Assembly: GCA_028281925.1 (NCBI GenBank)
Contig: JANQIX010000074.1
Coordinates: 1 to 49,596, forward strand
Direction of reading: 5' to 3'
DNA from: Alphaproteobacteria bacterium
Lineage (GTDB): Bacteria; Pseudomonadota; Alphaproteobacteria; DSM-16000; Inquilinaceae
DNA: 49,596 nt
Shown here: piece after piece, positions 9,572 to 17,901 of the stretch
Layout of the letters: each line of letters starts with the position of its first letter
Position numbering within the stretch: the stretch's first letter is position 1
Position numbers and translations under genes: made by a program
The notes under the pieces: generated by a model
Told to the model about the DNA's origin: nothing
The model's input: only the letters and a program-made list of their open reading frames with translations
Databases searched by the model: none

Positions 9572-10021
9572 GTGGCGGAGGGGCAGGTGGATACCTCACC
9601 ACATACATCGTTGAGCAACCTTATATCTCTGCTCGCGCAAGACGCGATCAGCACTCAGTTGACGTTTGATGCGGCATATGTAGCAGCTCGCAAGCTGCAT
9701 GATAGTGCCCGGCAGGTCATCGAAGATGGCGCTAAGCTGCATGCTCAGGCCACGCGTAGTGTCGAAGACTGGCGACGTGCGTTTGTTTATGCGCTTCACG
9801 AGCAGCTGACGCCACCGCTTTTGTGTGTCGAATCTTTCGAACTCGATCTGCGCGTGGCGGTCGCCGTCTCTTCCGAAACTGGGGGCAGCGTTCAGGTCAC
9901 GCCCCTTAATATGGGTTACGACCTTCGCTACGGCAGCAGCGTCGAACACAGCAGCAAGATCAGACTGCAGGTCGTATCGGCGCCAGTAGAAACAAGGGAG
10001 GCAACAACTGATGGCGGGTAA
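9572..10021 (+). CDS. Small DUF2589-like protein of unknown function
   Basis: 149 aa, GTG start, first gene of the operon. The N-terminal half is a long helix (SLSNLISLLAQDAIS onward). The C-terminal half is beta-rich and ends with a stretch of the form VTPLNMGYDLRYG...EHSSKIRLQVVSAP. That architecture resembles DUF2589-type proteins, which have no firmly established function. No signal peptide is seen. It overlaps the start of the next gene by 11 bases, so translation is probably coupled. The family assignment is from memory of the pattern and is tentative; the gene itself is well supported by codon pattern and context. Confidence 0.65.
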   Translation: MAEGQVDTSPHTSLSNLISLLAQDAISTQLTFDAAYVAARKLHDSARQVIEDGAKLHAQATRSVEDWRRAFVYALHEQLTPPLLCVESFELDLRVAVAVSSETGGSVQVTPLNMGYDLRYGSSVEHSSKIRLQVVSAPVETREATTDGG

Positions 10022-10625
10022 GGCAAGCAAACTGGTTCAAGACCTGACGCAGGTTCCGAACATCGTCGGGGGGCTGGGATTGAGCATCGCCGCAGCCCAA
10101 AAAGCCTTCAATATGGACTACCTCGAGAACATCGAGCGTATTCTAGCGATGACCAAGATGTTGTTGTCGGGAGCCGGCAGCAACAATGCGCCCCTGACGG
10201 CAGACGAGCAGACGCGTTTCGAGGCGTTTAAGACGCTGTTCCAAGAGCTGCTGGTCGCCGTCGCACCGCCCCGCTATCAGTATTCGGAGACGACTCTGTC
10301 CGTAAAGCTGGATCTGGCCCAGACCATGGATCTGAGCGCCACGGCGGGGCTGGGCGTCGGCTTCGGCGGGATTTCGGTGAACGCCGCGCTTACACTCGGA
10401 TACGGCTATGACTACCGGGCCGCGGCGGAGTGCCGCACAGTGATTCACGCCGTACAGGCGGACGAAAAGATGTTTCGTGCGCTGCAGGAAAGAGTCGCAA
10501 AACTCGATGCGCTGCAGTTGACGCTTCCGGAACGCTCGACGATCGATCAGAGCATCATCAACCAGCTCTCGAAGACCTTCGAGAAGGTCGTTGGAGCAGC
10601 GCCGCCGGCAATCACGGACGAATAG
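10011..10625 (+). CDS. Hypothetical protein, possibly related to its upstream neighbour
   Basis: 204 aa. A GGGAGGCAAC ribosome-binding site precedes the ATG inside the end of the previous gene. It has an N-terminal amphipathic helical part, a middle glycine/alanine-rich segment (GLGVGFGGISVNAALTLGY, about residues 108-128) that looks like an amphipathic beta-sheet, and a C-terminal helical part. The helix-then-beta layout is similar to that of the preceding protein, so the two may be distant relatives that form a complex. There is no catalytic motif. It is followed by 48 non-coding bases and then the next gene of the cluster. Confidence 0.65.
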   Translation: MAGKASKLVQDLTQVPNIVGGLGLSIAAAQKAFNMDYLENIERILAMTKMLLSGAGSNNAPLTADEQTRFEAFKTLFQELLVAVAPPRYQYSETTLSVKLDLAQTMDLSATAGLGVGFGGISVNAALTLGYGYDYRAAAECRTVIHAVQADEKMFRALQERVAKLDALQLTLPERSTIDQSIINQLSKTFEKVVGAAPPAITDE

Positions 10626-10673
10626 CAACGACCCGCCCACCTCTAGTCACTTGAGAGCCGAGACTGGGAGACG

Positions 10674-11609
10674 ATGCCCATCGATACCGCAAAGGCGATA
10701 GAGCGGGCACAGGCGCTCATCAGGTCCGCCCATGCGCTGCAGAATCTCGTCAGCAGAGGGGGCAGTGCCGAGGTCGTCCAGGAGAAGTTCGAGGAGGTGA
10801 AGCAGGACTACCTCTCGTTGGCCGATGCCGTTGACCAAAGCGCCGAGCGGGTTAGCTTCGGTGGGCTGATCGAGGGAATCAGCGACTCTCTTCTGGAAGC
10901 GCAGCGCAATCTCGATCGGCAGTCGTTGCGATATCTGGCGGATCTGGCAAGCCTACACGGGGCAGAAGACGCAGCCACGGCCGGTCTAGCGACCGTCTAT
11001 CGTATACCGACGCTGAAGGCGGAACTGAAATTCGCGCTTGAGCAGGTCGAACGCGAAACCGTCAACCTGCTCGTCTACCGGCGCAGCACCGAGGCACGGG
11101 AGGCGCATCAGCAGTCGATAGCCTTCGAAGTGAAGGCCGTGCCACCCTCGCCGGAGACCATGCGACGGTTGATGCTCCGTCGCCCGCAGCTGGCCTTGAT
11201 CCTGGCGCCGGACGAGCGCCGGGATATCTTCCGCATGCTGAAGGCGACGGGACCCGATGCTGGGAACGGAGGGGTGCCGAACGCGGCCAATTGGAAGGTC
11301 CTCAGTGAGGAAACCCAACGCAATCGTGTTCTCTTCGTCCGGGCGGAAGACCCGTGGCCGCAGGGCACCGGGGAGAGCCAGGCCAACGCCGATATTCTGG
11401 TGGTCCTTACCCATGACACTGTGGCCGGTGACTCTCGCCTCGGTGCCTGGCAGTTGACACCGGGGTCACCTCCCCAAACCGTGCGGATCCGCAACCTGAT
11501 TAAGCTTTCACAGGGGCTGGAACCCCTCTATGCCCATATCCGGGCGGTTTGCGACATGCAGGATGCATTCCTGACATCGCTGGGCCCGCTTCGAAACCCG
11601 GATGGCTGA
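10674..11609 (+). CDS. Hypothetical protein, helical N-terminus
   Basis: 311 aa. The first ~150 residues are strongly helical and charged, with coiled-coil character; the remainder is a mixed fold with no motif I recognise. There is no signal peptide or membrane span. A GGGAG sits just upstream of the ATG. It overlaps the following gene by 8 bases (start at 11602), which suggests translational coupling and a shared function. No homologous family comes to mind, so the function is unknown. Confidence 0.7.
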   Translation: MPIDTAKAIERAQALIRSAHALQNLVSRGGSAEVVQEKFEEVKQDYLSLADAVDQSAERVSFGGLIEGISDSLLEAQRNLDRQSLRYLADLASLHGAEDAATAGLATVYRIPTLKAELKFALEQVERETVNLLVYRRSTEAREAHQQSIAFEVKAVPPSPETMRRLMLRRPQLALILAPDERRDIFRMLKATGPDAGNGGVPNAANWKVLSEETQRNRVLFVRAEDPWPQGTGESQANADILVVLTHDTVAGDSRLGAWQLTPGSPPQTVRIRNLIKLSQGLEPLYAHIRAVCDMQDAFLTSLGPLRNPDG

Positions 11610-13014
11610 TCCGGGGACCGCACTCGACCAGCTGCCGACCAAGGTCAAGTCGGTTGCGGACGCAATCGTGAGAGCGGCGCGGAAAATGGAAATTGGGTCC
11701 AGAGCCTATCTGGTTCCTGTCGGCAACGATCTGCCGGCAAGTTTCATACTGCATAACGCGAATTTCCATCTTAGCGCATTCTTGTCGGTGGGCGAACAAG
11801 AGCGCCGGATATTCTTTTTCTTCTCCGCACCCGGGATCCCGGATCGCCTGATCTACGAAGCGACTCTGGATCTGTCTGTGGCTCCGGTCGCGTCACGCCT
11901 GTTCGATGCCCCAGCAAGGACGGGTGATGTGCGAATCCGCATCGTCCAGCCGCCATTCGTTATAGCCCGGCCGACGCGCGACCAGCTCAACCGCTTCGTA
12001 TCGGATCACGCGACGCGACGCAACGCCATGTTGCTCGCCACCGGCAGCCTCGGCGACGAATACCTGGGTGCCATGTGGTCTTCGAACGGAAGATTCGTAC
12101 AGATCCGGTTCACGGATGCCGAGGGACGTGGTTCGACCATAGCGCCGCACCACGATACCGCGCCGCTCGCCCCCGCCATGAGCCTGCTTGACGCTGTCCG
12201 CGACTGGGCCGCCGAGGATTTCGACAAGGGCGAGGCGGTTCCCTTCACCCGGCCCTCAAACGGCGTGGATCCCCTTACGCTGGAGATCATCGATCGCGTT
12301 CTTGATGCCTATCGGGAAGCGCAGAGGTCGGTCGCCTCGACGGCGCCGGATCCCATCGACGCTGCCAGTGGTCTCGCCACCGAATATGAGCTCGCACGCG
12401 TGATGGCGAACATCAAGCTGAGGCTGAGGCCCGACGGGACGCTTGCCACCGATGCGGACGAGAAGGATGCGTTTCATCTTCGGCTGCGCGTCGGGATTGA
12501 GCCCGACGCATCATCCTCCGCCGCGCGGCTGGTGATCGGGCCTCCGGATTTTCTGGTCGACGGTCAGTTGTACGAAGCGTTTGTCGGGTTGGTCCAAAAA
12601 GAATTGAGGCCAAATATCGAGCAGGACGAAAGGAATTCAATATTATTCGGCATTATTCGACGGCAATTGCGGGATTCTGGTATCGCGAACGCCGAAGATT
12701 CGGTCATTAGACAATTCTTGGAGACAAAGGAGAATTTCCATTCCGTGTTTCGGATCAAAAGAGATGGCGACGAAGACACGGATATCATCGTTCTGCAAGG
12801 ACGGATGCTCGGGCAAACGATCGTCGTGTGGCTTTCCGGTATCTTCAGGGTGAAGGCGGCAGCAGAGCCGCCGAGCGTGTCTCTCTTGGGCGATTGGGAA
12901 TGCTTGTTCGCCGTCCAGCGATCCTCGAGCCGGCATGTGCTTGATGGCCAGGTGATCGGCTATGTCCGGCGTCTGTTGCTTCAGATCCGCACCTGGATAG
13001 GAAGCTTCACATGA
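11602..13014 (+). CDS. Hypothetical protein (470 aa)
   Basis: The start lies within the last codons of the preceding gene, and the stop overlaps the next start as ATGATGA at 13011-13014. The protein is mixed alpha/beta. It appears to have two halves, about residues 1-200 and 220-470, each with several hydrophobic strands. No Walker, nuclease or protease motif is seen, and there is no signal peptide. The stretch around 12590-12790 is noticeably more AT-rich than the rest of the gene, which hints at mosaic origin. The function is unknown; the tight packing argues that it works with its operon neighbours. Confidence 0.7.
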   Translation: MADPGTALDQLPTKVKSVADAIVRAARKMEIGSRAYLVPVGNDLPASFILHNANFHLSAFLSVGEQERRIFFFFSAPGIPDRLIYEATLDLSVAPVASRLFDAPARTGDVRIRIVQPPFVIARPTRDQLNRFVSDHATRRNAMLLATGSLGDEYLGAMWSSNGRFVQIRFTDAEGRGSTIAPHHDTAPLAPAMSLLDAVRDWAAEDFDKGEAVPFTRPSNGVDPLTLEIIDRVLDAYREAQRSVASTAPDPIDAASGLATEYELARVMANIKLRLRPDGTLATDADEKDAFHLRLRVGIEPDASSSAARLVIGPPDFLVDGQLYEAFVGLVQKELRPNIEQDERNSILFGIIRRQLRDSGIANAEDSVIRQFLETKENFHSVFRIKRDGDEDTDIIVLQGRMLGQTIVVWLSGIFRVKAAAEPPSVSLLGDWECLFAVQRSSSRHVLDGQVIGYVRRLLLQIRTWIGSFT

Positions 13015-13379
13015 TGGGCCGGCGGGGGACCAGCCGTCTGTGGCGGATCTTCCTGCGAGCTTGGCTTTGCGTCCTTCGGCGTGTGCCGGCACCCCCCCGC
13101 TTCAGCCGCGGCTCGGGGGCCCGCGATATCCGGGGGACCCTGGGCGCCGGGATCGTGTTTCGGCTCCGCTCGGAGGTGCGGCACGACCCGGCGAATGTAC
13201 CGGAGGAGGCCATGGCTTTGCGGGAGTCGGCACGGCAACGATTTGAAGGCGGCGGGCTGTTCGTTGCGCTCTCGTCGGTGTGCCGGCGAGGAGCCATCGT
13301 CACGACCCTCATCACCGAAGATGGTCCGGACGGCCGCCATCATCTGCTCGCAGCCTCTCAAGAGGAGCAATGCCAATGA
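13011..13379 (+). CDS. Small hypothetical basic protein
   Basis: 122 aa, starting in a 4-base overlap with the previous stop. The N-terminal ~40 residues are rich in Arg and hydrophobic residues (LWRIFLRAWLCVLRR), which could be a membrane-associated helix. The rest is a short mixed sequence with no motif. It ends 10 bases after the start of the downstream lipoprotein frame. Its position fits an operon member, but the composition is close to that of a chance GC-rich frame, so I rate it lower. Confidence 0.45.
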   Translation: MMGRRGTSRLWRIFLRAWLCVLRRVPAPPRFSRGSGARDIRGTLGAGIVFRLRSEVRHDPANVPEEAMALRESARQRFEGGGLFVALSSVCRRGAIVTTLITEDGPDGRHHLLAASQEEQCQ

Positions 13380-13854
13380 TCCGATACATGATGATCATCA
13401 TCGTGTTGCTGCCGATCGGCGGTTGCGAATGGTTGCAGCGTCAGTTCTGCCCCTGTGTGATCACCACTCCCCTGGCAATGCATCGGACGTGCGCGCCGCG
13501 CTCATGGAAATGCGTGACGCTACAAGGGAAGAGAATTTGCAGGATTTCATCAATGAAACGACCTTCGAACCACAGTGGCGTGCCAAGGCGGAGGCTTGGC
13601 TGACGACGCTTACCGAGTTCGAAGCGCAGCTTTCTGCCGGCCAGGATAACCTCGGCCGGGCGGTCAGCAATATGATCTTGACGGTTGAAAAAGTTCTCGA
13701 GGGCAGCTTCCTGCGCCAACTCGTGACGATAGAGACCGGACAAATGCATCAGGAGATTGAGAGTCTCGAGCAGGCGCTGAATGCTGCTACCTCGGTGGTT
13801 CCGGTCCGGCCAATCGGGCGCGTCCCCCGATCCGTCTCCGAGATCACCCGATGA
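13370..13854 (+). pseudogene. Lipoprotein gene, apparently frameshifted
   Basis: The frame starting at 13370 has a GAGGAG ribosome-binding site and encodes a textbook lipoprotein signal: a hydrophobic MIIIVLL core followed by LPIGGC, whose Cys would be lipidated. After about 30-35 residues this frame turns into non-protein-like sequence and stops at 13603. The frame one base back carries a convincing helical protein to the stop at 13854 (MEMRDATREEN onward, QLSAGQDNLGRAV, VEKVLEG). One missing base between about 13450 and 13500 would join them. It may be a true mutation, a sequencing error in a C-rich stretch, or programmed slippage. The intact product would be a ~160-aa outer- or inner-membrane lipoprotein ending the operon. 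Confidence 0.5.
13504..13854 (+). CDS. Helical hypothetical protein (alternative reading of the lipoprotein 3' part)
   Basis: If the preceding lipoprotein signal is not joined, this frame could be translated by itself from the ATG at 13504 (116 aa). It encodes an almost wholly helical, charged protein with heptad-like spacing through about residue 90, then a Pro/Val/Arg-rich tail. No good ribosome-binding site precedes 13504, which favours the view that it is the body of the frameshifted lipoprotein. Confidence 0.4.
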   Translation: MEMRDATREENLQDFINETTFEPQWRAKAEAWLTTLTEFEAQLSAGQDNLGRAVSNMILTVEKVLEGSFLRQLVTIETGQMHQEIESLEQALNAATSVVPVRPIGRVPRSVSEITR

Positions 13855-14040
13855 CCGGTCTTCCGACGGCGGACCTCACTCCGATGGGTGGCCGCGGCAA
13901 CGACGCTGCCACCCGACCGCCTGATAGGAAGACGCATGCGGATGCAGGTGAATACGATGGCTCACTGGCTGTCCTGGCTGGTGGCAACCGGCCAGGCGTT
14001 GCCAGTGGGGCACTGTGCCTTGCGCCACTTGGGATCCCTC

Positions 14041-14400
14041 CCGGATCTGTACAGATTCCTACTTTTCGAGGCGGCGTTTCCGACCGATTTCGGCCGGCCG
14101 GAGATCTCCAACACCGACCAGGGCGGTCAATTCACCAGCACTGCCTTCACTGGCGTGCTGGCGGCGGCCGGCATCCGGATCTCGATGGACGGGCGGGCAC
14201 TGGATGGACAATGTGCTCATCGATTGGCTGTGGTGGTCGCCCAAGCATGAGGTTGTTTCATTGAAAGGTTGCGCCGATGGCACCGAGGCTTCGCGACGGC
14301 ATCGCCGCCTGGATCGCCCTCGTACAATACCCGCCGATCGTATCAGGAGTTCGGCTACTCTTTTTGGCGCAAAGCCAAAAGGTCACCCGAGTGTAATGCA
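14041..14400 (+). pseudogene. IS3-family transposase (OrfB) remnant with several frameshifts
   Basis: Pieces of the DDE integrase core appear in succession in different frames. NTDQGGQFTSTAF and ISMDGR are in one frame (14108-14190). WMDNVLIDWLWW and LKGCADGTEA are in the next (about 14200-14290). YNTRRSYQEFGY is back in the first (about 14318-14355). This is the order found in IS3/IS407-type OrfB. At least two frameshifts and a changed catalytic region make it non-functional. It lies between the unknown operon and the 3' end of the BREX operon and probably marks an island junction. The rest of 13855-14500 holds no recognisable gene. Confidence 0.7.
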
Positions 14401-14500
14401 GAGATGTCACCTAACGAGCATTGCGCTGAAGTGCGGGGCACCGGGTGTGGGCTCAGGCAAGGATGGGCAATGCTAATGGCAGCCTGCGAACCCACTGGTG

Positions 14501-16585
14501 CTAATCACTTGACGCGCGGAGCAATCGAGTAGGCCGCGCAAGCGTCTCGGTCAGTCCGCGAGAGTCCGTCAGGCGGTCGACGGCGACTGCCTTGGCGTGC
14601 CCTCGCGGGAGGCAGACAGAGAACTTGAGGTTCACTTCCAGATCATTCGGCATCTCCAGCTCGATCTTCTCGGGACTAAGCGACGCCAATGCCTCAGGAA
14701 GCCGCGATAGGTCTGGAGCATCGAGGCGGATTCCGAAGTTGTCATGGCTTCGGGTGTGAAACCCTCCTCGATCAAGCGCTTGTTCCATTGCGTCGTTGAC
14801 GGCAGCGCCAGCAAACGTCCAGAGGCATGCGCCGCCCGCATCATCGATGACCATCGGGAGCGATTGGCCGTCGCAGAATGCGAAGTCCTCACAGAGCATC
14901 TCCAGCCGTGCCGCACCGCGCTTCGAAAGAGCAGCCGGCACTTCGCCGGTGACCAGCGTTGATTCGACGGCACGACAGAGATCGAAGTGCATGACCCGGG
15001 ACGATCCGGGCCAACGCGATCTTCCGGTCTCGTTCGATGGTTCGACCCAGGCGAGACGCCTTTTCCAATCGATGTCAACAACGCGCCAGCTTCGACCGGA
15101 GAGCAGGATGATGGGCGGCTGGCCTGCTATACCAAGGAGGCTGCTCGGCGCGACCTGGCCGAGCTCAGTCGTCCCGTTACGCACCGTGACATGCAGCGGT
15201 GTGGTGAAGACTGACAACAGATCCAGGAAGTTTCGCCGGCCAAGCTTTGCCTCGCCTCTTGGTCCTATGCCAAGGATGCCCTGGTCTTGGAAAAGCACAC
15301 CCTCGTTCAGCATGTAGTCGATGACGTCGAATATCTCATCGTCGGCAATCGACGCGAAGGTCCGACCGATCCACTCCGGCCAACGTTGCAGGGCGAGGCC
15401 GCGTCCCTGCAGGACGAGGGCAAGGATCTGCTGGGCGAAGACGTGGAGAGGCTTGGGCGGAGGTAAGATCGGCTCAACGAACCCCGAACGCCACAGCCGC
15501 ACAATAGCGGCAGCCGTTAGAAAGGCTTCATCGGTGGTGGCGAGAAACAGGCAGTTGCGCGTGCTGTTTGGTCGGCGGCCGGTTCGTCCCATGCGCTGCA
15601 GGAAGGATGATACCGTCGAGGCTGCATCAATCTGGATCACGCGGTCGAGGTCGCCCACATCGATGCCAAGCTCGAGCGTGCTGGTGGCGACGATGGCGCA
15701 GTCGGCCGCCTGGCCGAAGGCGTCCTCGGCCTGCTTGCGCTCGTCGCGGCTGAGCGAGCTGTGCGAGACGAAGGTGCGCGTGCCCTGGCGGCGGAGTTCC
15801 GCTCCGAGCGTCTCCACCCGGGCGCGGCTGTCGCAGAACACTAGCCGCTTCTCACCCCGGTGGAGGCGAGACAGAACAACTGCAGCGTTGTCCAGCGACC
15901 CGACATGGTCGATGGTCACGTCACCGTCCGTGCCACCCGTTGACTGGCCGATGACCTGGGCACCCTCTCCGTGCGCCAGCCAGGCTGCCAGCGCTTCGGG
16001 ATTGCCAACCGTCGCTGAAAGCCCGATCCGTTGAAGGTGTCGGCCGGTCAGTCGGCCGAGCCTTTCCAAGAGTGCCAAAAGGTGCCAGCCGCGATCGTCG
16101 CTGGCGAATGCGTGCAGTTCGTCGACGATTACAGCACGCAGCTCCGCGAACAGGGCGGCGTGGTCGACCGCGCCCGATATCAGGATCGCTTCAATCGACT
16201 CAGGCGTTGTCAACAGGAGGTCGGGCGGGTTCCGCAGCGCGGCCCGCTTGGGGCCGGAGCCGACGTCGCCGTGCCAAAGCGCGACACTGCGGCCGAGCAA
16301 TCCGGCGTAGCGGTCGAGCCTTGGCTCCAGGTTGTTGAGCAGGGCGCGCAGCGGGCAGACGTAGAGCACCGACAGGCCTGTCCACTGCTCACTGAGCATT
16401 CGGGAGAGCACCGGCAGAACCGCCGCCTCCGTCTTGCCGCCCGCAGTTGGGGCAAGCAGCAGGACATCGCGACCGTCGATGATCGGCGCAATTGCCTCTG
16501 TCTGGGTCGGACGAAGCGATGTCCATCCCAGCGAGTTGACGATGTGATGCTGAACGGCGGGATGCAGTCGATCGAAGCCGGTCAC
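14501..16585 (-). CDS. brxHI: BREX type 2 helicase BrxHI (Lhr-like superfamily 2)
   Basis: 694 aa, last gene of the BREX operon. Superfamily 2 helicase motifs are in order: RPTQTEA (Q-like region, about 25), Walker A APTAGGKT (45-52), TTPES (126-130), DELH (155-158), SAT (190-192), then STLELGIDV and QRMGRTGRR in the second RecA domain. The C-terminal ~300 residues resemble the extension of Lhr-type helicases. In type 2 BREX this helicase is the usual accessory component; its exact step in phage exclusion is not settled. The start codon overlaps the brxD stop by 4 bases. Both helicase lobes are complete and no key residue is lost. Confidence 0.85.
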   Translation of the reverse strand: MTGFDRLHPAVQHHIVNSLGWTSLRPTQTEAIAPIIDGRDVLLLAPTAGGKTEAAVLPVLSRMLSEQWTGLSVLYVCPLRALLNNLEPRLDRYAGLLGRSVALWHGDVGSGPKRAALRNPPDLLLTTPESIEAILISGAVDHAALFAELRAVIVDELHAFASDDRGWHLLALLERLGRLTGRHLQRIGLSATVGNPEALAAWLAHGEGAQVIGQSTGGTDGDVTIDHVGSLDNAAVVLSRLHRGEKRLVFCDSRARVETLGAELRRQGTRTFVSHSSLSRDERKQAEDAFGQAADCAIVATSTLELGIDVGDLDRVIQIDAASTVSSFLQRMGRTGRRPNSTRNCLFLATTDEAFLTAAAIVRLWRSGFVEPILPPPKPLHVFAQQILALVLQGRGLALQRWPEWIGRTFASIADDEIFDVIDYMLNEGVLFQDQGILGIGPRGEAKLGRRNFLDLLSVFTTPLHVTVRNGTTELGQVAPSSLLGIAGQPPIILLSGRSWRVVDIDWKRRLAWVEPSNETGRSRWPGSSRVMHFDLCRAVESTLVTGEVPAALSKRGAARLEMLCEDFAFCDGQSLPMVIDDAGGACLWTFAGAAVNDAMEQALDRGGFHTRSHDNFGIRLDAPDLSRLPEALASLSPEKIELEMPNDLEVNLKFSVCLPRGHAKAVAVDRLTDSRGLTETLARPTRLLRASSD

Positions 16586-17901
16586 ATCCGCAGCTCGACG
16601 TCGTCCAGCGATTTGGCGCCGCGGCCGGACCGTTCAGCGTCGGTCAGCTCGGCGTCGGCGATGGTCAGCGCATAGTGCTGGCGCGGATCGAAGTCCGCGA
16701 ACTGGTCGACACGGTCAAGCACGTCGGCCACCAGCTTCTTCAGGAAGATTCGCGGTGCGATACCGACCCGCCCGCCCAGGTCGCCGACAACCGCTCCGGC
16801 CAATTCGGTCATATAAGCATCGTCGACAACGGCGCGGATCCGATCCGGATCGGCCGCCTGGTCGGCGTAGATGTCTCGAACCTTGCCGCCGACCTGACGA
16901 AGCAGGTCGATGTCGAATCCCGGCAGCCTGATCTGAACGGCACGCGGGTTGTCAAACCGGGCCTCGGTCGCGAAGTCGGTGTGCAGCCGCTGAGCGAGTG
17001 GCGTCAGCCGTTGCATGCCCTGCGGCCCGTCATAAAAGGCCGAAGTGCCGGTGATCAAGAGGTAGAGTCCCGGAAATCGCCCCGCATCGATCTCGTCCAC
17101 CAACTGACGCAGGGCGTTCAGACCCTTCTCGCGTGTGTCCGCGCGCATGCGCTGCAGGGTCTCCACCTCGTCAAGCACAAGGACGAGGCCGCGGAAGCCG
17201 CAGTCCCGGAGGACGGTCAGCATGCCAGCCACGAAGTTGGCCGCGCCGAAATGGTCGATCTCGCCCTTGATGCCGGCGGCCCTCTTGACAGATGCCGCGA
17301 CGTTGGGCTGGCCACCGATCCAGGCGATGAGCCCTTCGGCCAGCGACTGATCTCCATCGAGGCTGGCGCGCCGGTAGGTTCGCAGCGCTGCGGAGAAGGC
17401 GGGCGCAACCCGGGTGACATCAGCCAGCCGCCTCTCGATCTCGCCGTCGGTCCTGGCAACCAGCGCATCCGTATCGTGTGGCTGTATGCCTCCCTCGGCC
17501 AGGACATCTTCCTCGATCGTGTAGAACCAGGCGTCGATCACATCGCGCAATGCCCGCTCCGATGCATCGGCAGTCGCCAAGCGCTCAGTCAGGCGGCGAA
17601 AGACCGTCTCCATCCGGTGCAGAGGCGTGTCGGTCTCCGAGATCTGAACTTCGCTGGTGGCGAAGCCTTGCGATCTTGCCCGTTCTTGCAGCCAGCGACC
17701 GAAGAAGGTCTTGCCGCTGCCATACTCGCCCCGCACCGCCTTGAAGACGCCCCGCCCCAGGGCAACCACCTCAAGCTCCTGGTCGAGCGCTGCTGCAAAC
17801 CGGTCAATGCCCACCGCGAGAGCATCCAGTCCATTGCGCGGTACGGTTCCCCGACGCAGAGCGTCAATGATCTCGCTGCGGCGGTGCGGGCTGAGCGTCA
17901 T
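16582..17901 (-). CDS. brxD: BREX ATP-binding protein BrxD
   Basis: 439 aa. The P-loop GEYGSGKT is at residues 58-65 and the Walker B LVLDEVE at about 241-247, followed by a sensor-like ITGTSAF. This matches the BrxD ATPase family found in type 2 and related BREX systems. It should be cytoplasmic and work with PglY and BrxHI. The gene overlaps pglZ upstream and brxHI downstream by 4 bases each, so the three are very likely translated together. Motifs are intact and the length is normal for the family. Confidence 0.88.
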   Translation of the reverse strand: MTLSPHRRSEIIDALRRGTVPRNGLDALAVGIDRFAAALDQELEVVALGRGVFKAVRGEYGSGKTFFGRWLQERARSQGFATSEVQISETDTPLHRMETVFRRLTERLATADASERALRDVIDAWFYTIEEDVLAEGGIQPHDTDALVARTDGEIERRLADVTRVAPAFSAALRTYRRASLDGDQSLAEGLIAWIGGQPNVAASVKRAAGIKGEIDHFGAANFVAGMLTVLRDCGFRGLVLVLDEVETLQRMRADTREKGLNALRQLVDEIDAGRFPGLYLLITGTSAFYDGPQGMQRLTPLAQRLHTDFATEARFDNPRAVQIRLPGFDIDLLRQVGGKVRDIYADQAADPDRIRAVVDDAYMTELAGAVVGDLGGRVGIAPRIFLKKLVADVLDRVDQFADFDPRQHYALTIADAELTDAERSGRGAKSLDDVELRM

